Counted from the stretch's first letter, positions 22,802 to 34,781 are shown. The stretch is 64,000 nucleotides of DNA from Xestospongia bergquistia (GCA_963965975.1 OZ014411.1:11043501-11107500), one strand, 5' to 3'. The notes: a model not told the origin generated them from the letters alone. Numbers and translations are program-made.

Positions 22802-24623
22802 AACAATGATTCCTTTCTGCCTATAATAATTATCCAGTGTAATATACGTGCATTGTTTAATTGCAGCAACAATATAACTTAAAAACTGACTTGGTTTTCT
22901 CAAAGTTATTATGTATGTTGGAGGATTGCCATAATATGATATCCCATTAAGAGTAACTGTAACTTTAGTACTTGCGTTTTCACAATCATCATATTCAAAC
23001 TTTATCTGGAAGCGAGGTGGGTATGACAGACAATCTTCTAGGACTTTAAGAGCCTCTTTCTTATCCTCAGTTACTAAACCTCCTTCACATTCCATCACTT
23101 TGTAAAAATCAATAGCATCCTCTGAAATCTAAAATGAAATTAATATTTATTGAAAACACTCTCTAATTCTCTCTCTCACTGGAGTAATGTTTTTCAATAA
23201 CACATGCCATCCCAGAACATCATCAGGTGTACAGGTAATGGAAGCAGAAGATCCAGTAAATATTATAGGTTGGGGCCGTGTTAAAGTATATTTTTCCTTT
23301 TCATATTGTTTTTCAACCATCTGCATGTTATTGAAAAAATATTTACTTTGGCATTTAAATATCATGTTACCTCTTTGCATATTTGCTGTCGATACAATAA
23401 ACAAAAGTCCACTAACAAAGTATGACCCTCATCCAGAATTTTATCAGCTTGCATGATCATGTACTGCTTTGGTATCTTGTCATACTCAGGTTTCTTTACT
23501 GCACAGCAAAGTGAACAAAAGTGACTACAAAGGATTTTCACTAATGATGACTGAATATTTAGTTTGTATTCATAACTTTCGTTAAAAGCTAAGACATTGT
23601 CCATTATGAAGGACTTATCATTTGCTTTGAGTAGATATAGTTGACTGTATGGATCCTTCACTTTAGACACATCAATGTGGTGAGGTATGTATATTTTTGC
23701 AGGCTTTATCAATCCACAGTCAATGTCTACCCACACAATAGGAGAAGCAGGAACAAATTCATTAGGAAATTTAAACTTTTGACTTAAAAGACAAGATCCA
23801 ATTCATACAGTAGCTTTTTCATTCACTGCTCCTTCTGGAATGATCAAAGCAATACCATATTGACTGGAGTGATAAGTTAAACCTGTTGCATCTACAGTTA
23901 ACTCAGTCAACTCTTCAAATATGGCTAAAATATGTACAAAAGATAAATATTTCCACATAGCACAAATTCATATACCTCTAAATCTGTCTAGAAAGGCAAA
24001 CACTGTATCAGTTGAGCCTGTATTCTCAGAAGTAAAATGGACCAGTGCATTGGCTTCAATAACACTGTCATCAAATGTATCTGACAATAATAGATGTTCA
24101 AGATATTACTTTGTATTAGGTAATGCTCTTTTAATAAATTAAATAAAGAACAGTGTATGTTTGATGATTGGCCACACATACATTTTGAGCAATAATAAAA
24201 TGCATTTTTTTGAACTTTTAGTCATTATAAAAAACATGCATTAACATACAGGGGTGAGACCACGTTTTGAGGGAATACAGTATGTGTAGTGTGATAACTG
24301 CCATTAAAAGAGTTAAAGAAAGATTACAAGATGAAAACACTATCTTAAGATTAAAATTAAAGATGTGAGTTAGTTGATTTACAAATAAAATAACCTAGAA
24401 AGTTCATTATTTATTGAATCAGAATCTTCTTATCTTGTGAAGTTACACAAAATTATCGATAAATGTCAATAATAATTATCTATATCAAAGCTTTTATTAG
24501 CAGTAATGCTATGACTACAAGTTCATAGTAAACAGATACATAGCTATGTATACTTACCTGTACTCGGATTATGACTATAGATATCTTTAGTTTCTTTTTC
24601 ATCACTAACATCGTCTGGAAGAG
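22802..24623 (-). pseudogene. ZU5-UPA signalling gene with in-frame stop
   Basis: Five minus-strand exons join in phase with GT-AG introns of about 50 nt or longer: 24558-24623 (acidic linker, DDVSDEKETKDIYSH), 23976-24080, 23371-23924 (ZU5), 23180-23320 and 22802-23128 (UPA-like). The ZU5 exon shows QYGIALIIPEGAV, ASPIVWVD and KPAKIYIPHH, hallmarks of ZU5 domains of UNC5, PIDD and ankyrins. The next exons give PQPIIFTGSSASITC and YPPRFQIKFEY, where the UPA domain is expected. A TGA at 23803-23805 interrupts the ZU5 domain just after EGAVNEKATV, with homology continuing on both sides in the same frame. This is a nonsense mutation, a polymorphism or a sequencing error. In known proteins ZU5-UPA tandems regulate Death-domain assembly; here that role is inferred only. 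The gene start is unclear: it may share upstream exons with the Roc-COR gene. Confidence 0.75.
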
Positions 24624-24835
24624 CTAAATAAAAACAGTTTTAAAATCTATGTCATGCAACCAAACTAAATAAAGTTAACTACAGGACTAATTTAACAACA
24701 ACTTGTGTTGAAGTAGTGCAGTAAAATGTCACTTAGGAATTCAGCATATCTGTCTTGTTACACATGTTACATATATTGATATAGTATTTGATCACTGATA
24801 ACTTACTGGGTTGTGACCATGAAGTTTTAAAAGAC
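24290..24835 (-). repeat. duplicated linker-exon segment, copy 1
   Basis: This roughly 500-bp stretch matches 26165-26660 in the same orientation. It covers the 66-nt acidic linker exon, its donor intron and the end of the preceding short exon (ACAACCCA then GTAAGT). In this copy the preceding exon is cut off upstream of its last bases and has no acceptor, so only the linker exon can still be used. Confidence 0.75.
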
Positions 24836-25242
24836 TAACCAAAAACATCATATACAAACAATCATGTTGACATATTGGAAGTAATACATGTTGTTTACAT
24901 GGAGACTACATGTTAACATTACCAGTGAAAAGTATACTTTATGCTGTGACTTTGGTGGTTATAATCCATCTAAAAACTAATTGACAACGAGAAAATTGAG
25001 CTTAACAGTATCTACTATTTGTTGACTGGGCCTCTATTTGAATTCAAGGAAATACAGTAATATTATATTCACAGCCAAACTTTCACATAAATACTTATAG
25101 AAAGGTATTTTACACTAACAAATAGTAGCAAAATAGTAGCATTGTGTCATAATAATAAAACATAAGTATCATGACATGTGGAAAAATGTTTTTAGTTTTT
25201 GCATAAGCATAAAATGTAATCATGTGGTAACACATATATCAA
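24836..25242. repeat. dispersed intronic repeat, copy 1
   Basis: Positions about 24825-25030 (containing AAACATCATATACAAACAAT and ACATATTGGAAGTAATACAT) recur at 29675-29760 and 30735-30960. No coding sequence is seen. Confidence 0.6.
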
Positions 25243-28200
25243 TTAACATTGACTATAAAGGTAATCACGTATCTCCTTAGCCGTCTTTTTGCTATTAACA
25301 ATAGGCCCCTCAATCACAGAAATCAATGTCTCCCAGGAAACAGGTGATAATGACTCAGATTCTATCCACAGATTTATTACTTGTGAAAGCTTGGTTGTTG
25401 TACTATTGTGAGGATCTTGTAGGCCATCTAATTTATTGCGTGAAATGTTGAGGGCCAAACCAATTTCTTGCCATTTAGCACTAATATTTGCCAACAGTGA
25501 AACTGCTTCCTTGAGATTGGGACATTCCTTTAAAATATCTAGAAAAATTGGTTCATTGTTAATGACTGATTAAAAGTGAATCTTATATATTATTGCATTC
25601 AGAAAATTAACAACTTCTACAATGTCCCTACAAAATGCCCTTATTAACTGGGTCCACTGATAGAAAGGTTTAGTAACATAATTATGGATATGGCACTTGT
25701 TCTGATTGAACATAAAGTTATTATATATGAATAGTATAGTAATATGGTTTATCTTATTAATAATTATTAAGTAAAAAGGTTAAAAGACCTTATTAGATGG
25801 GAAATTGAGGTAAAAACAAAAATGAAAATAATTATTATCTACAACTGTTGTCATTTTCAAATTATTGGCACAATCATATAGCCTCATTATGAGACATTAA
25901 AGGTATGTATAATATCTAAAACTACATTATGGTGACACCTTGATAATCCTTAAATATATAGTAAATATGGTTTTCATGATTCACCTGAGGAAAGGCTATT
26001 ATTCAAAGCTGGTGTTTGTGTTGATATAAAATATCATGAACATTCTATTTATCAATAGCAATGAAAACTTTGAATGAAAATTTTGAATGAAAAAAATTAT
26101 TTAGTTTCTTTAATGGCCAGTTTAATTTTAATAACAGCAAATATGTTAATTGTGGTGAATTACATGACAAATGTCATTAAAAGAGTTACAGAATGATTAT
26201 AAGATGATAACACTATGTTAACATTAAAATTAAAGATATGATTTAAAAAATCAAATGGCCTAGAAAGTTCAAAAATTTATTGAACAATTATTATATAGAA
26301 TCAGAATCTTTCTTGTGAAGTTACACAAAATTATTGATAGATGTCAATAATAATTATCTAAATCAATGCTTTTATTAGTTGTAATGCCATCACTACAAGT
26401 TCATAGTAACAGATATATAGCTATGTATACTTACCTGTACTCATATCATGACTGTAAATATCTTCAGTTTCTTCTTCATCACTAACATCTTCCAAAAGAG
26501 CTAAATAATATACAGTTTTAAAATCTATGTTATGCAATGAAACCAAATAAAGTTAACTACAGGATTAATTTAACACAACTTGGTTGAGGTATTGCAGTAA
26601 AATGTCACTTAGGAATTGAGCATATGTTAACTGATAACTTACTGGGTTGTGACCTTTTGTACCTTGGTTGTTGATCTATTTTTTGAAAATATAATATATG
26701 TATTAATGTTAATCTAAATGTAATACATAATGTAAAATAGAATTGAAAATACATAATAACAACAACTAGAAAATGTGAAATATCTCTGATTATGTATATG
26801 TTAGGATATTTTTTACCTTTACTGGGCTTCTTTTGTTTAACCTATTGAAAAATATATATAATTATAATTAATGATGTCAAAATATCTATAGCAAATCATC
26901 TCAGCTTCTTTCAGTCACCATACATACAGTCCTATCTAAAACTTATAAATCTAAATAAAAAGCCATAGTTTATTGTAAAACTAATATTAGGTTCCAAGGT
27001 TTATGGTATAGGGTCTAAAGTACAGTATTAATTAATCATTGAAGTATTGTATTTTCTGTAAGTTTTGTATAATAACTAATTTTTAACTCACCATGTTTTC
27101 ACGTGTATCTTCCTCACTAGCAACATGATGTTTGCTGTCAATTACTCTAAAATATAATAACATTAGCTAAAACTAATTGAAATACTCACTGTGAGGACTT
27201 CTGAATTGAATTTTCTTGTGTTTTCTAAGTACATAATTGTCAGAACTGAAACAATAATGAATTTTATGGTATACCTTCTGTATTGTCCTATCATCTTTGA
27301 ACCAGTATGCTTCCTCTACTGATAGTGATCGGTATGGTAATTTCTCTTCACTTTTTTCACAATAAACAAGCTTACTACTAGTTTGCTCTGAAGATGTTTG
27401 TATGTAATGTCGATGATCTAGTTTATGAGCACATTCATCTGATTGACAAACATATTTAACTTCAAAAGTATTAATGGGATAAGACATTTCTTCAGTAAAT
27501 GTTGCTGTTGACCCACTAAGAGTTATTTCAACAGCTTTTGCACTCTTTTCAATAAATTCTTTGAGCTCTTGACAGAATTGAGCAAATGGCTTATCAGAAT
27601 AATTTCGAACAGAGCTCACTACATCAACAAGTATAGCATTTTGAAGATCTGTGAAGGCAACAAATGGATCACCACAGCGAAAAGTCACATGGTTTCTAAA
27701 AACACCATGATCAAAACAAAGCTGATAAGTAGGATTACTGGCAATAGTAGTAACAAAACGTGTAAAAAAACCTGGTGGTACAAAACCAGTTGAGAATGTG
27801 ATGTGTAATGGTGACGCATGTATATAATTACCACGGAAAACTTTATAAGGATCTGCAGGAAATGATTTCAGGATTGCAGGTATGAAATACTGCTTAACCT
27901 TAGGATCATGATGTATACTGGTACAGACTTTTGCAGCTATTCGAAAATCTACTAAGAGATCTATCAGAGCATCAGGATGAAAGTCTTTACTTTGCTCCCA
28001 TATAGATTTATACAAATGCTCAATTAAAATGCCATACTCTCGAAACTTTTTCCACATATCCTCTACATTGAATTTAATATTGCAAGGATCATTGGTAAAT
28101 AATTTACCAATAACATCAACAAAATATTTGGGACTAACAACAACTTTGTTTTGAAGACCTTTAATGTTAGGATAGAATAATAAAGCCCCTAAATCATGAT

Positions 28201-29301
28201 AAAAGAGAAGGACTTTTGGAACATCATTAGGTGAAATCTTGCAAGCACGTGCAATGATATGAGCTTCTTCAAGACTCACAACATTTTCTTCTAAGGCTTG
28301 GATTACCTTACGAAAGAGTACCCAGCTTATAGGTGTCTTGACAATGAGCTTTTCATAAGTAAACATACTAATGAATCTTCGAATTAGTGCAAGATTAGGG
28401 TCTTCAAACTGAGAACCAGATGTTGTATTATCAACTATGATAACATCTTCAATTAGCTCTTTGAATGCTTTTCCTTTTAGTTGACACTTCAATTCAGACT
28501 TAACTGAAATACCTTTATCTTCAGATTGTAGGCGATCTCCATGAGTGCCAATGCAGAGCATTTTAGGATAGCTAGGAATGCCTTTACCTTGATCACCTTG
28601 AGCAAGATGACCATGAATATTAGCCATCCAACTAAGCATAAGATCTAGTGTGGTCATATTAACTTCTTCAAGGAACTTTTCATGACCAGCTATATTCTGC
28701 ACAGACCTCCATCTTTCATTAAGCCCTCTTGAAGCATCAAACATGAGAACAAACAAGGTACGAGGAGTGAGAAATGCTGGTAGAATTTCAAGAAACACGG
28801 GTTGACCACCACAATCCCAAATATGTAAAAATGGTTGAGGTTCAGTATTGGTGGTTGTTAGAGAATCAATATAGTCAATAGCATCATGAAGAATTTTGTT
28901 TACTTTCCTTTCTTCCATTTCTTTAACTCGCTCCTCAGCAACATCAAGTGGCAACTGTGCACTAGTAGCATCATAAAGCAATGATGCTTTAATTACATCA
29001 CTTGGATTATGCACACCTAAATTATCTTTGTAGATAGATGACAGCAAGTGTGCCATTTCCTCCAGCTCATCTTCATATGTGGCTACTTTCCATTGATTGT
29101 CCTTTAAAGTTTTCCACTCATGGCCAAATGGGCGAATACGATAAACATCTGAAAGACCAGTGCTGGTAGTATTACACTCAAATGGTAGTTTCATCAGTGA
29201 TCGCTTAAAGGTAGTCTTCCCTACACCTGCTGTACCGAGAAGCATGACACGAGCATAAGGTACATTCCTTTCCCCATCAGCTAGAGCTCTTTTATAAGAC
29301 T
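25243..29301 (-). CDS. Roc-COR GTPase with C-terminal Death domain
   Basis: Six minus-strand exons join with GT-AG introns and matching phase: 27190-29301, 27092-27144, 26817-26841, 26643-26675, 26435-26500 and 25243-25538 (ending TAA). The large exon begins at an acceptor (GAAAATACAG) and encodes a Roc GTPase: P-loop LLGTAGVGKTT (about 29206-29245), DCGGQ switch II (about 28801-28825) and THGD in place of NKxD (about 28531-28560). A COR-like region follows (ISWVLFRKVIQALEE, DLGALLFYP, VVVSPKYFVDVIGKLF). Three small exons supply a Lys-rich then acidic linker. The last exon is a Death domain (ISAKWQEIGLALNIS, LDGLQDPH, SWETLISVIEGP). Roc-COR-Death matches the C-terminal half of DAPK1; a role in death or immune signalling is inferred. 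No ATG starts the large exon, so upstream exons are missing; 31462-31477 and 51166-51208 are phase-compatible candidates. The exons contain no stop or frameshift. Confidence 0.85.
26165..26660 (-). repeat. duplicated linker-exon segment, copy 2
   Basis: This is the partner of 24290-24835. Its linker exon (26435-26500, LLEDVSDEEETEDIYSHD) ends in the same phase as the other copy, and both can be joined to the Death exon or to the exon before ZU5. Confidence 0.75.
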
Positions 29302-30329
29302 CTGTATTTTCAAATATATTAGAATTATATGAAAAATCAAAACTTTGGAATATAATAATTTTATATAGCAAAATATTAGAGTTGGAAGGTTGGCAACAAT
29401 ATTTATGGGGAAATTATAGATCTAGGAAGCAACAGCTATAGAATAAATAACAACAGTAGACATACTCATACATTCAGTACATGGCCCAAAACAAAATATA
29501 TTATACTTTTTTTAGTAGGCAATATAACAAGTTTCTCAATAAGAAATAGAGGTTCAGCACAGTCTTAAAATTAAATTTCTGATTAAGAATATAGTCAAGT
29601 GAAATATAAAATATTTATCATTAATTTTTTACAACACCTTAAGTTTAAGCTGTAATACTGTAGTGTGAATTATTAAAAGACTAAGCAAAAACATCAAATA
29701 CAAACAATCATATTGACATATTGGAAGTAATACATATTGTTTCTTCCATATAGACAAATTGTTTGTGACACAACAGTTATGAATTTGATAGGAATTTGTT
29801 GTGTGAACCTTACAAGTTACAACAACAAGCTATAAATGTTGGTGTAAACCATAATACATAATAAAGCTCTAAGTTTATGATAGCTATTAATATTTAGTAA
29901 CACTGATAATTCTTAATAATCAGAGGTTTACTACATGTACAATAATGAGTGTGTTTCACTGTAGTGTTTTAAGCTGTGTGAATAAATAGATATTAACTAT
30001 TAAAAGAAAACATAGCATAGACATTATGATATAAGAAATAAGACAGACAAATAAAAAAGCTCAAAGTAGTAATGCCAGTATGAATATTCGTACATAGTAG
30101 CCACAGAGACTCAGTAGCTAGGTTTGTGTTCGTTTAGCTTAAGAAATGTTGTTGCTATTGGAAATACATCTACCCTTAGTTTCTCATTATGTACCATGAC
30201 TACATTGTTACATTTCTATATACATTAACAGCAAATTATATGTAGCTTAACAAAGACAGACACTGTAAATATAAATTAATGATACTTGAAAACATGTTTT
30301 CTTCTTTCTATAATTATGATGCTGTTATT
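29302..30329. other. intron or upstream region with dispersed repeats
   Basis: No exon is recognised. Positions 29675-29945 repeat in 30735-31235: the same blocks (TATTGACATATTGGAAGTAA, CAAATTGTTTGTGA, TAATCAGAGGTTTACTACA) occur in the same order. This indicates a tandem duplication of about 1 kb spacing. Confidence 0.55.
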
Positions 30330-30670
30330 ACTTGTGATCTGAATGTAATAGTCGGTAGGTGTACTTTAAGGTAGTATAAATTTTAAGTGTATTTGAATCC
30401 AATGTTTTCCTTTTTATTTATCTTATTGTTGTTTCTTTTCATATTTATGATTCTGTGATGACTTGTGTTTTGAATGTGTCCTTTACAATATGATAGTTTG
30501 TTAGTGTGATAAAATATAGTGAGAATTCTAAGTATATTTCAATTCAATGTTTTCATTTTATTTTATCTATTTTTTTTCTTTCTGCTGTTTTGATGCTGTG
30601 ATTACTTCTGGTCTGAATATGTCCCTTTGCTATACAATAGTTGGTAAGTTTGATCTAACATTTGTACTGC
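30330..30670 (-). repeat. diverged satellite-family units on the minus strand
   Basis: Read on the minus strand, three units of about 130-150 bp carry ACTTACCAACTATTGTAT or a relative, then GGACACATTCA and AGTCATCACAG or a relative, and then an A-rich block. Order and spacing are those of the units at 5985-6205 and 14540-15220 and of the main array, but in the opposite orientation. Confidence 0.55.
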
Positions 30671-31949
30671 ATTTTTTTTCATTTTATCATTAATTTTTAC
30701 AATATCTTAAGTTTAAGCCATAATGCTATACAGTGAAATGTTAAAAGACTAAGCAAAAACATCAAATACAATCAATCATATTGACATATTGGGAGTAATA
30801 CATGTTGTTTATATGGAAGCTACATGTAATCATTACTAGTAAAAAAGTATACTTTATCCTATGACTTTGTGGTTATAATCCATCTAAAATTTAATTAATT
30901 GAGCTTAACAGTACCTACTATTTTGTTGATTTCTATCAAGACTATTGTTAAAGTTAATCTGAAAAAAAAGTTTAACCTATTCAAACAGCCAAATCTTAAT
31001 TTTTCTTCCATACAAGCAAATTGTTTGTGATACAAAAGTTGTTAATTTAGGAATTTGTTGTGTGATCTTGACAAATTATAACCATAAACTATGAAATGTT
31101 GTGTAAACCATAATATATAATTCCTAATAATCTGAAATAAAATACCACACAAGAAGCTACAAGTTTATAATAGCTATTAATATTTAGCAACATTGATAAT
31201 TCTTAATAATCAGAGGTTTACTACATGTACATGTAATATTGACAAATAAGTAACAGCTTAATTCACAATTTCAGTTTATTTGATAATCTTTTCTGACATA
31301 CTTTAATCTAAATAGTTTAATTATAGGTGTTGTGAAAATATGTGCTTATTATTACAATAGTTTGATCTTAATTAGGTACTTTAATATTGGACTGATGATA
31401 ATTGGTTTTGGTTCTTGTTCTTATCAATACATACAAATCATATGAGGCAATTAGTGCTGACCTCTTAATTCCATTTTCTAGATAAAAGAGAATATAAAGA
31501 TTAAAGTAAGCATTATTACAGTATATGTAATAGTTAATATATACAAATATAGATCACAAATATTAAAATTTTAAAATAATTAATGTCATGGAAAAGTGAA
31601 TATTAATAAAAAGCTTTCTTTTTGCAAAAAAGGAAGAAGCCCTAAAATTTCTTAAAGAAGATTACAAAAAGAGGATTTTAAAAACTTATGATCTATTAAT
31701 TATGAGATCATATTAATTCTTAATTTTACAGATAACCTAATGACTTTAAGTAGAGTAAAAATTATCTGAATAAAATAAATTAATAAATGAGGGAAAAATC
31801 CCATCAACCACTTTAACATTGTAACATTGTAGTTGTTGGATTTACTGTACACTAGTTACATTAAAAAGTTATTAAAAACATCAGACAATACAATCGTTAT
31901 GTTACAACTGAAAACTACATATATATATATATATATACATACAGGATAT
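30671..31949. other. repeat-rich non-coding DNA with a candidate micro-exon
   Basis: The stretch contains the second copy of the dispersed repeat (30735-31235). On the minus strand, 31462-31477 could be a 16-nt exon (acceptor TTTTATCTAG; encodes KMELR plus one base) that is in phase with the Roc exon at 29301. Its donor, GTCAGC, is weak. A TA microsatellite lies at 31918-31936. Confidence 0.35.
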
Positions 31950-32086
31950 ATTTCAGGAAAAAGGGGTTAAACAAACTACGACAGTAATGGTATTTTATTA
32001 GTTAATAGTTACTTATTATACTACAATAGATCAGACTTACATACTATTATGTAATACAAATACGTGTCAGGTAGTAACATCAAATA
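31950..32086 (+). repeat. first satellite monomer, left of the transposon
   Basis: One diverged monomer of the 140-bp satellite is readable (TTAGTTAATAGTTA, CAATAGATCAGACTTAC, GTGTCAGGTAGTAACATC). It is cut at CAAATA where the transposon begins, and the monomer pattern resumes directly at 34834. Confidence 0.85.
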
Positions 32087-32135
32087 TCGTATAGTGGGTT
32101 TTTTTTTGGGAGGGGCAAAATTTTCATGGATATCA
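32087..32135 (+). repeat. left terminal inverted repeat of the transposon
   Basis: It starts TCGTATAGTGGG, followed by a run of T, GGGAGGGG and CAAAATTTTCATGG. The right end matches in inverted orientation apart from small length differences in the T and G runs. Confidence 0.8.
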
Positions 32136-32256
32136 AAAATTTTTTGGGTTCGTGGTAAAAATTTTGTGGTCGAGCGATCTAGTCTAAAACCACACCCCTT
32201 ATATACGTGGTGTACAAGTGGCGTACTTCGAAATTCTAGCCGTGATACGAGGCTAA

Positions 32257-33206
32257 CACCAGTACAAAGGGATCTGGGATGCTAAATTTGGGGAACAACT
32301 TGAGTGCCAGAGAGAAACTAGCAACCCCCATGATATTTTTGCAGTTGCAGTCCTAAAATCAGGTACTGGTATAGCAGGTCACATTCCAAACATCTCCTCC
32401 ATCTGCTCTTTGTTTCTGCAATGTGGAGGAGCGATTCACTGTACAGTGACTGGTGCAAAGCGCTACTCAGCTGATGTAAAACAAGGGGGCCTTGAAATTC
32501 CATGTATTTTGAAGTTTGAAATTGACAGTGAGAAACTAAAGTGTTTACTGGATAAAATGAAGAAACTGGTTAGTTTTGCTTTAGGCAAAGGTGAAGTACA
32601 ATTAGCTCACTTGACTCAAGAGTTACACCACAAAGAAGATGGTGAATCTAACATCACGGAAGTGAAGAAGATGAAGCTCTCTGAATGCAAAAACTTGATT
32701 GACTGGCAGAGGGACATCATGGATGGAAAATTTTTGTCAGACATACCTATTAATTTTGCCCAATGCTTACTGAAGAAGCAGTTTCCAGACCTCAAGGGGT
32801 TACAGCCAACTGTTTATCAGCAGAGAACTCAAACAGCTGAAAGTGAAAGCCAGATGAAACAGTAGAAAATCAACTTCAGATAATTCATTGTCATGGCAAT
32901 CACTGGATAGTGGCATCTAGTGTTGGTTGCATAAAAGATTCTGTGAATATTTATGACCCCCTTTACACCTCTTTCGATGAATCCACTAAAGCGATAGTGA
33001 GTAGTCTGTTTCATACTCATATCAACGTGCATATGCAACCGTTGCAAAAGAAAGTAGGTGGAACAGACTGTGGGCTATTTGCTATAGCTGTGGCTACTGC
33101 TATTGCCCATGGTAAAGACCCATCCCAGTTGCAGTTTAAACAAGATCAAATGAGAGACCATGTGCTTAATTGCTTTAAAAACGAATACATTACATTATTT
33201 CCTTGA
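32257..33206 (+). pseudogene. HIRAN-like plus C48 (Ulp1/SENP-like) peptidase gene
   Basis: The first part (32257-32850) encodes a domain with ECQRETSNPHDIFAVAV, GHIPNISSICSLFLQCGG and YSADVKQGGLEIPC, which resembles the HIRAN-like domain of cnidarian and sponge repeat-associated proteins. The second part encodes a cysteine peptidase of family C48: HGNHWIVAS (His), VNIYDPLY (Asp), PLQKKVGGTDCGLFAIA (Gln and Cys). C48 enzymes cleave SUMO-like modifiers or viral/transposon polyproteins; the substrate here is unknown. The frame shifts near 32850: the first frame runs to TAG at 32863, while PDETVENQLQIIH continues into the peptidase in the next frame. An in-frame TAA at 32254 lies directly upstream, after which the conserved region starts (QYKGIWD), perhaps at an acceptor (ACACCAG). 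The gene converges on the transposase and ends about 50 bp from it. Confidence 0.75.
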
Positions 33207-33254
33207 ATCATGATTGTAATTTTTGAAGTTATATTGTATCATACAGTTACTCAA

Positions 33255-34540
33255 CTAGCATTTCTTATGTAATACCAGCACCTTTAAAACCTTTCTTGAT
33301 AATCTCAGGAGTGGTTTAAAATAATCACTAAGCTGAACAAACCACTTTGCTGAAAGGAGCTTTAAAATACTTAAATCAACTGGATTCTTGACATTATCGT
33401 GAACTTGCAGTTGAATCTGTTCAGCATACCATCTTTGGAACTGGTCACGCATGAAATTCTTGGCTGCTTTTTCTACACTAATGTCCAGTGGTTGCAGCCG
33501 GTCTGTACAATTAGCTGGAACTAATACAATGTCAATATTGTTTTCTTCTAAAAGTTCTAATACAGCTGGTGTACATTGTCCTTTGAATTTGTCATATATT
33601 ACCAATGCACAATGAACACTGGGTAATTTTAGTTCTTTTCTCTTTTTGGCAATGTATGGAACAAGTATTTTCACAATGTAATCTTTCATGGTATTCTCAT
33701 TCAACCAGTGGTTGGGAGAGTGGGTTATATCCCAATCTGATGGAAATTGAAAAAATGGATGACATTTATCTGTTCTTCCCTGGTATACTAACTGTACTGG
33801 CAAAAAATCACCAGTCATAGAACAACCAAAAACTGCAGTAAGTTGTCTTTTATCGTCAATTGCACAAACTTCCACCCTCTTAGACCCTTCCTTAGCCATT
33901 GTCCATGAAGAAACGGGAACATAATGCATACCTGTTTGGTCCCAATTTATTATTAAGTCCAATGGTATATCCTCTAAAGTGACAGTAGCTTTGATGTCCA
34001 ACAGAAACTGCTCCTTCTTCTCCTCAAAATCCTCAACAGAGACCTTGGATTTGGTACTGGCCCTGCGTTTCACAAATCTAATTTGATGGAGCATGTTTTT
34101 TGCCCAGTCCTTTGTAATCAATATGTGACCTCCATTAACAGCAAGCATATTGCTATCTGCATTCCTTACAATATCTTCAGCACAAACCATTGTAATGGCT
34201 GTATTCACAACAGCACCACTCTCTCTGAAGATGACTAAGTAAGCCTGTACTTGTTTGTCAAGCTTTTCACCAAGAAGTAGTGGACGCCGCCCCTTCTTCT
34301 TTTGTGGAAGCTCAGTGATGTTAATGTCACCTTCACTCCCATCTTTTACTCTCTTCCTCAACTCCAGCCTGTAAGCATTCCTCTAGTCCCTCACAGTGTT
34401 CTCCTTCAAATTTGGAAAATCTCTGATGTAATAATGGACTGCAGAAACCACACCATGCTCAGCAGCTCTCTTTCCGATCATAGACTTCTGTTCAGGAGTG
34501 TACTTTGCATATTGGCCTCTCTTTTTGTTGTTCTATGACT
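33255..34540 (-). pseudogene. pogo-like DDE transposase
   Basis: On the minus strand an N-terminal helix-turn-helix region (KRGQYAKYTPEQKSMIGK, FPNLKENTVRD) is followed by a DDE/D catalytic domain: IINWDQTG (first Asp), ALVIYDKFKGQ (second Asp) and CTDRLQPLDISVEKAAK (third Asp, about 35 residues later). The motif order and the TA target site fit Tc1/mariner-pogo transposases, which cut and rejoin DNA at the terminal repeats. Two TAG codons break the N-terminus: one just before NNKKRGQY (near 34535) and one at 34383-34385, where related proteins have Trp (VRD-W-RNAY). Near the end, FKPL shifts frame; PEIIKKGFKGAGIT continues in the next frame. The central 350 codons (33300-34361) are uninterrupted, so decay is recent or the stops are errors. 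Confidence 0.85.
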
Positions 34541-34781
34541 CTATAATAGAGCAAAATTCCGAGTTGGCAGCTGCAATCGAAATTGATGGTACAGATTGTG
34601 CTGAAGGGCCATGACGATAGGGTAGGTTGTTCTTTTCCCTTTTGAAGTATCGAAATAAGGCAATATTGAATCTAAGACTCAGTGATCAACAACGTAATAA
34701 CATATGTGCAACCATGTGTAAGCATTAATAAGCGTGCCACATTGCACCTAATTAACTTTCGTGGTTTGTTTCTCAACAACG
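34541..34781. other. 5' region of the transposase inside the transposon
   Basis: Minus-strand sequence upstream of the transposase (SIAAANSEFCSIIES before the first TAG) is open in the same frame and may encode the original N-terminus. The rest is the spacer to the right terminal repeat. Confidence 0.4.

Noticed and set aside
27569..27793. Plus-strand frame opposite the Roc-COR exon
   Set aside because: It is a shadow of the coding exon on the other strand.
32064..32285. Plus-strand frame across the left transposon end
   Set aside because: It starts in the satellite and runs through the terminal repeat, so it joins unrelated sequences by chance.
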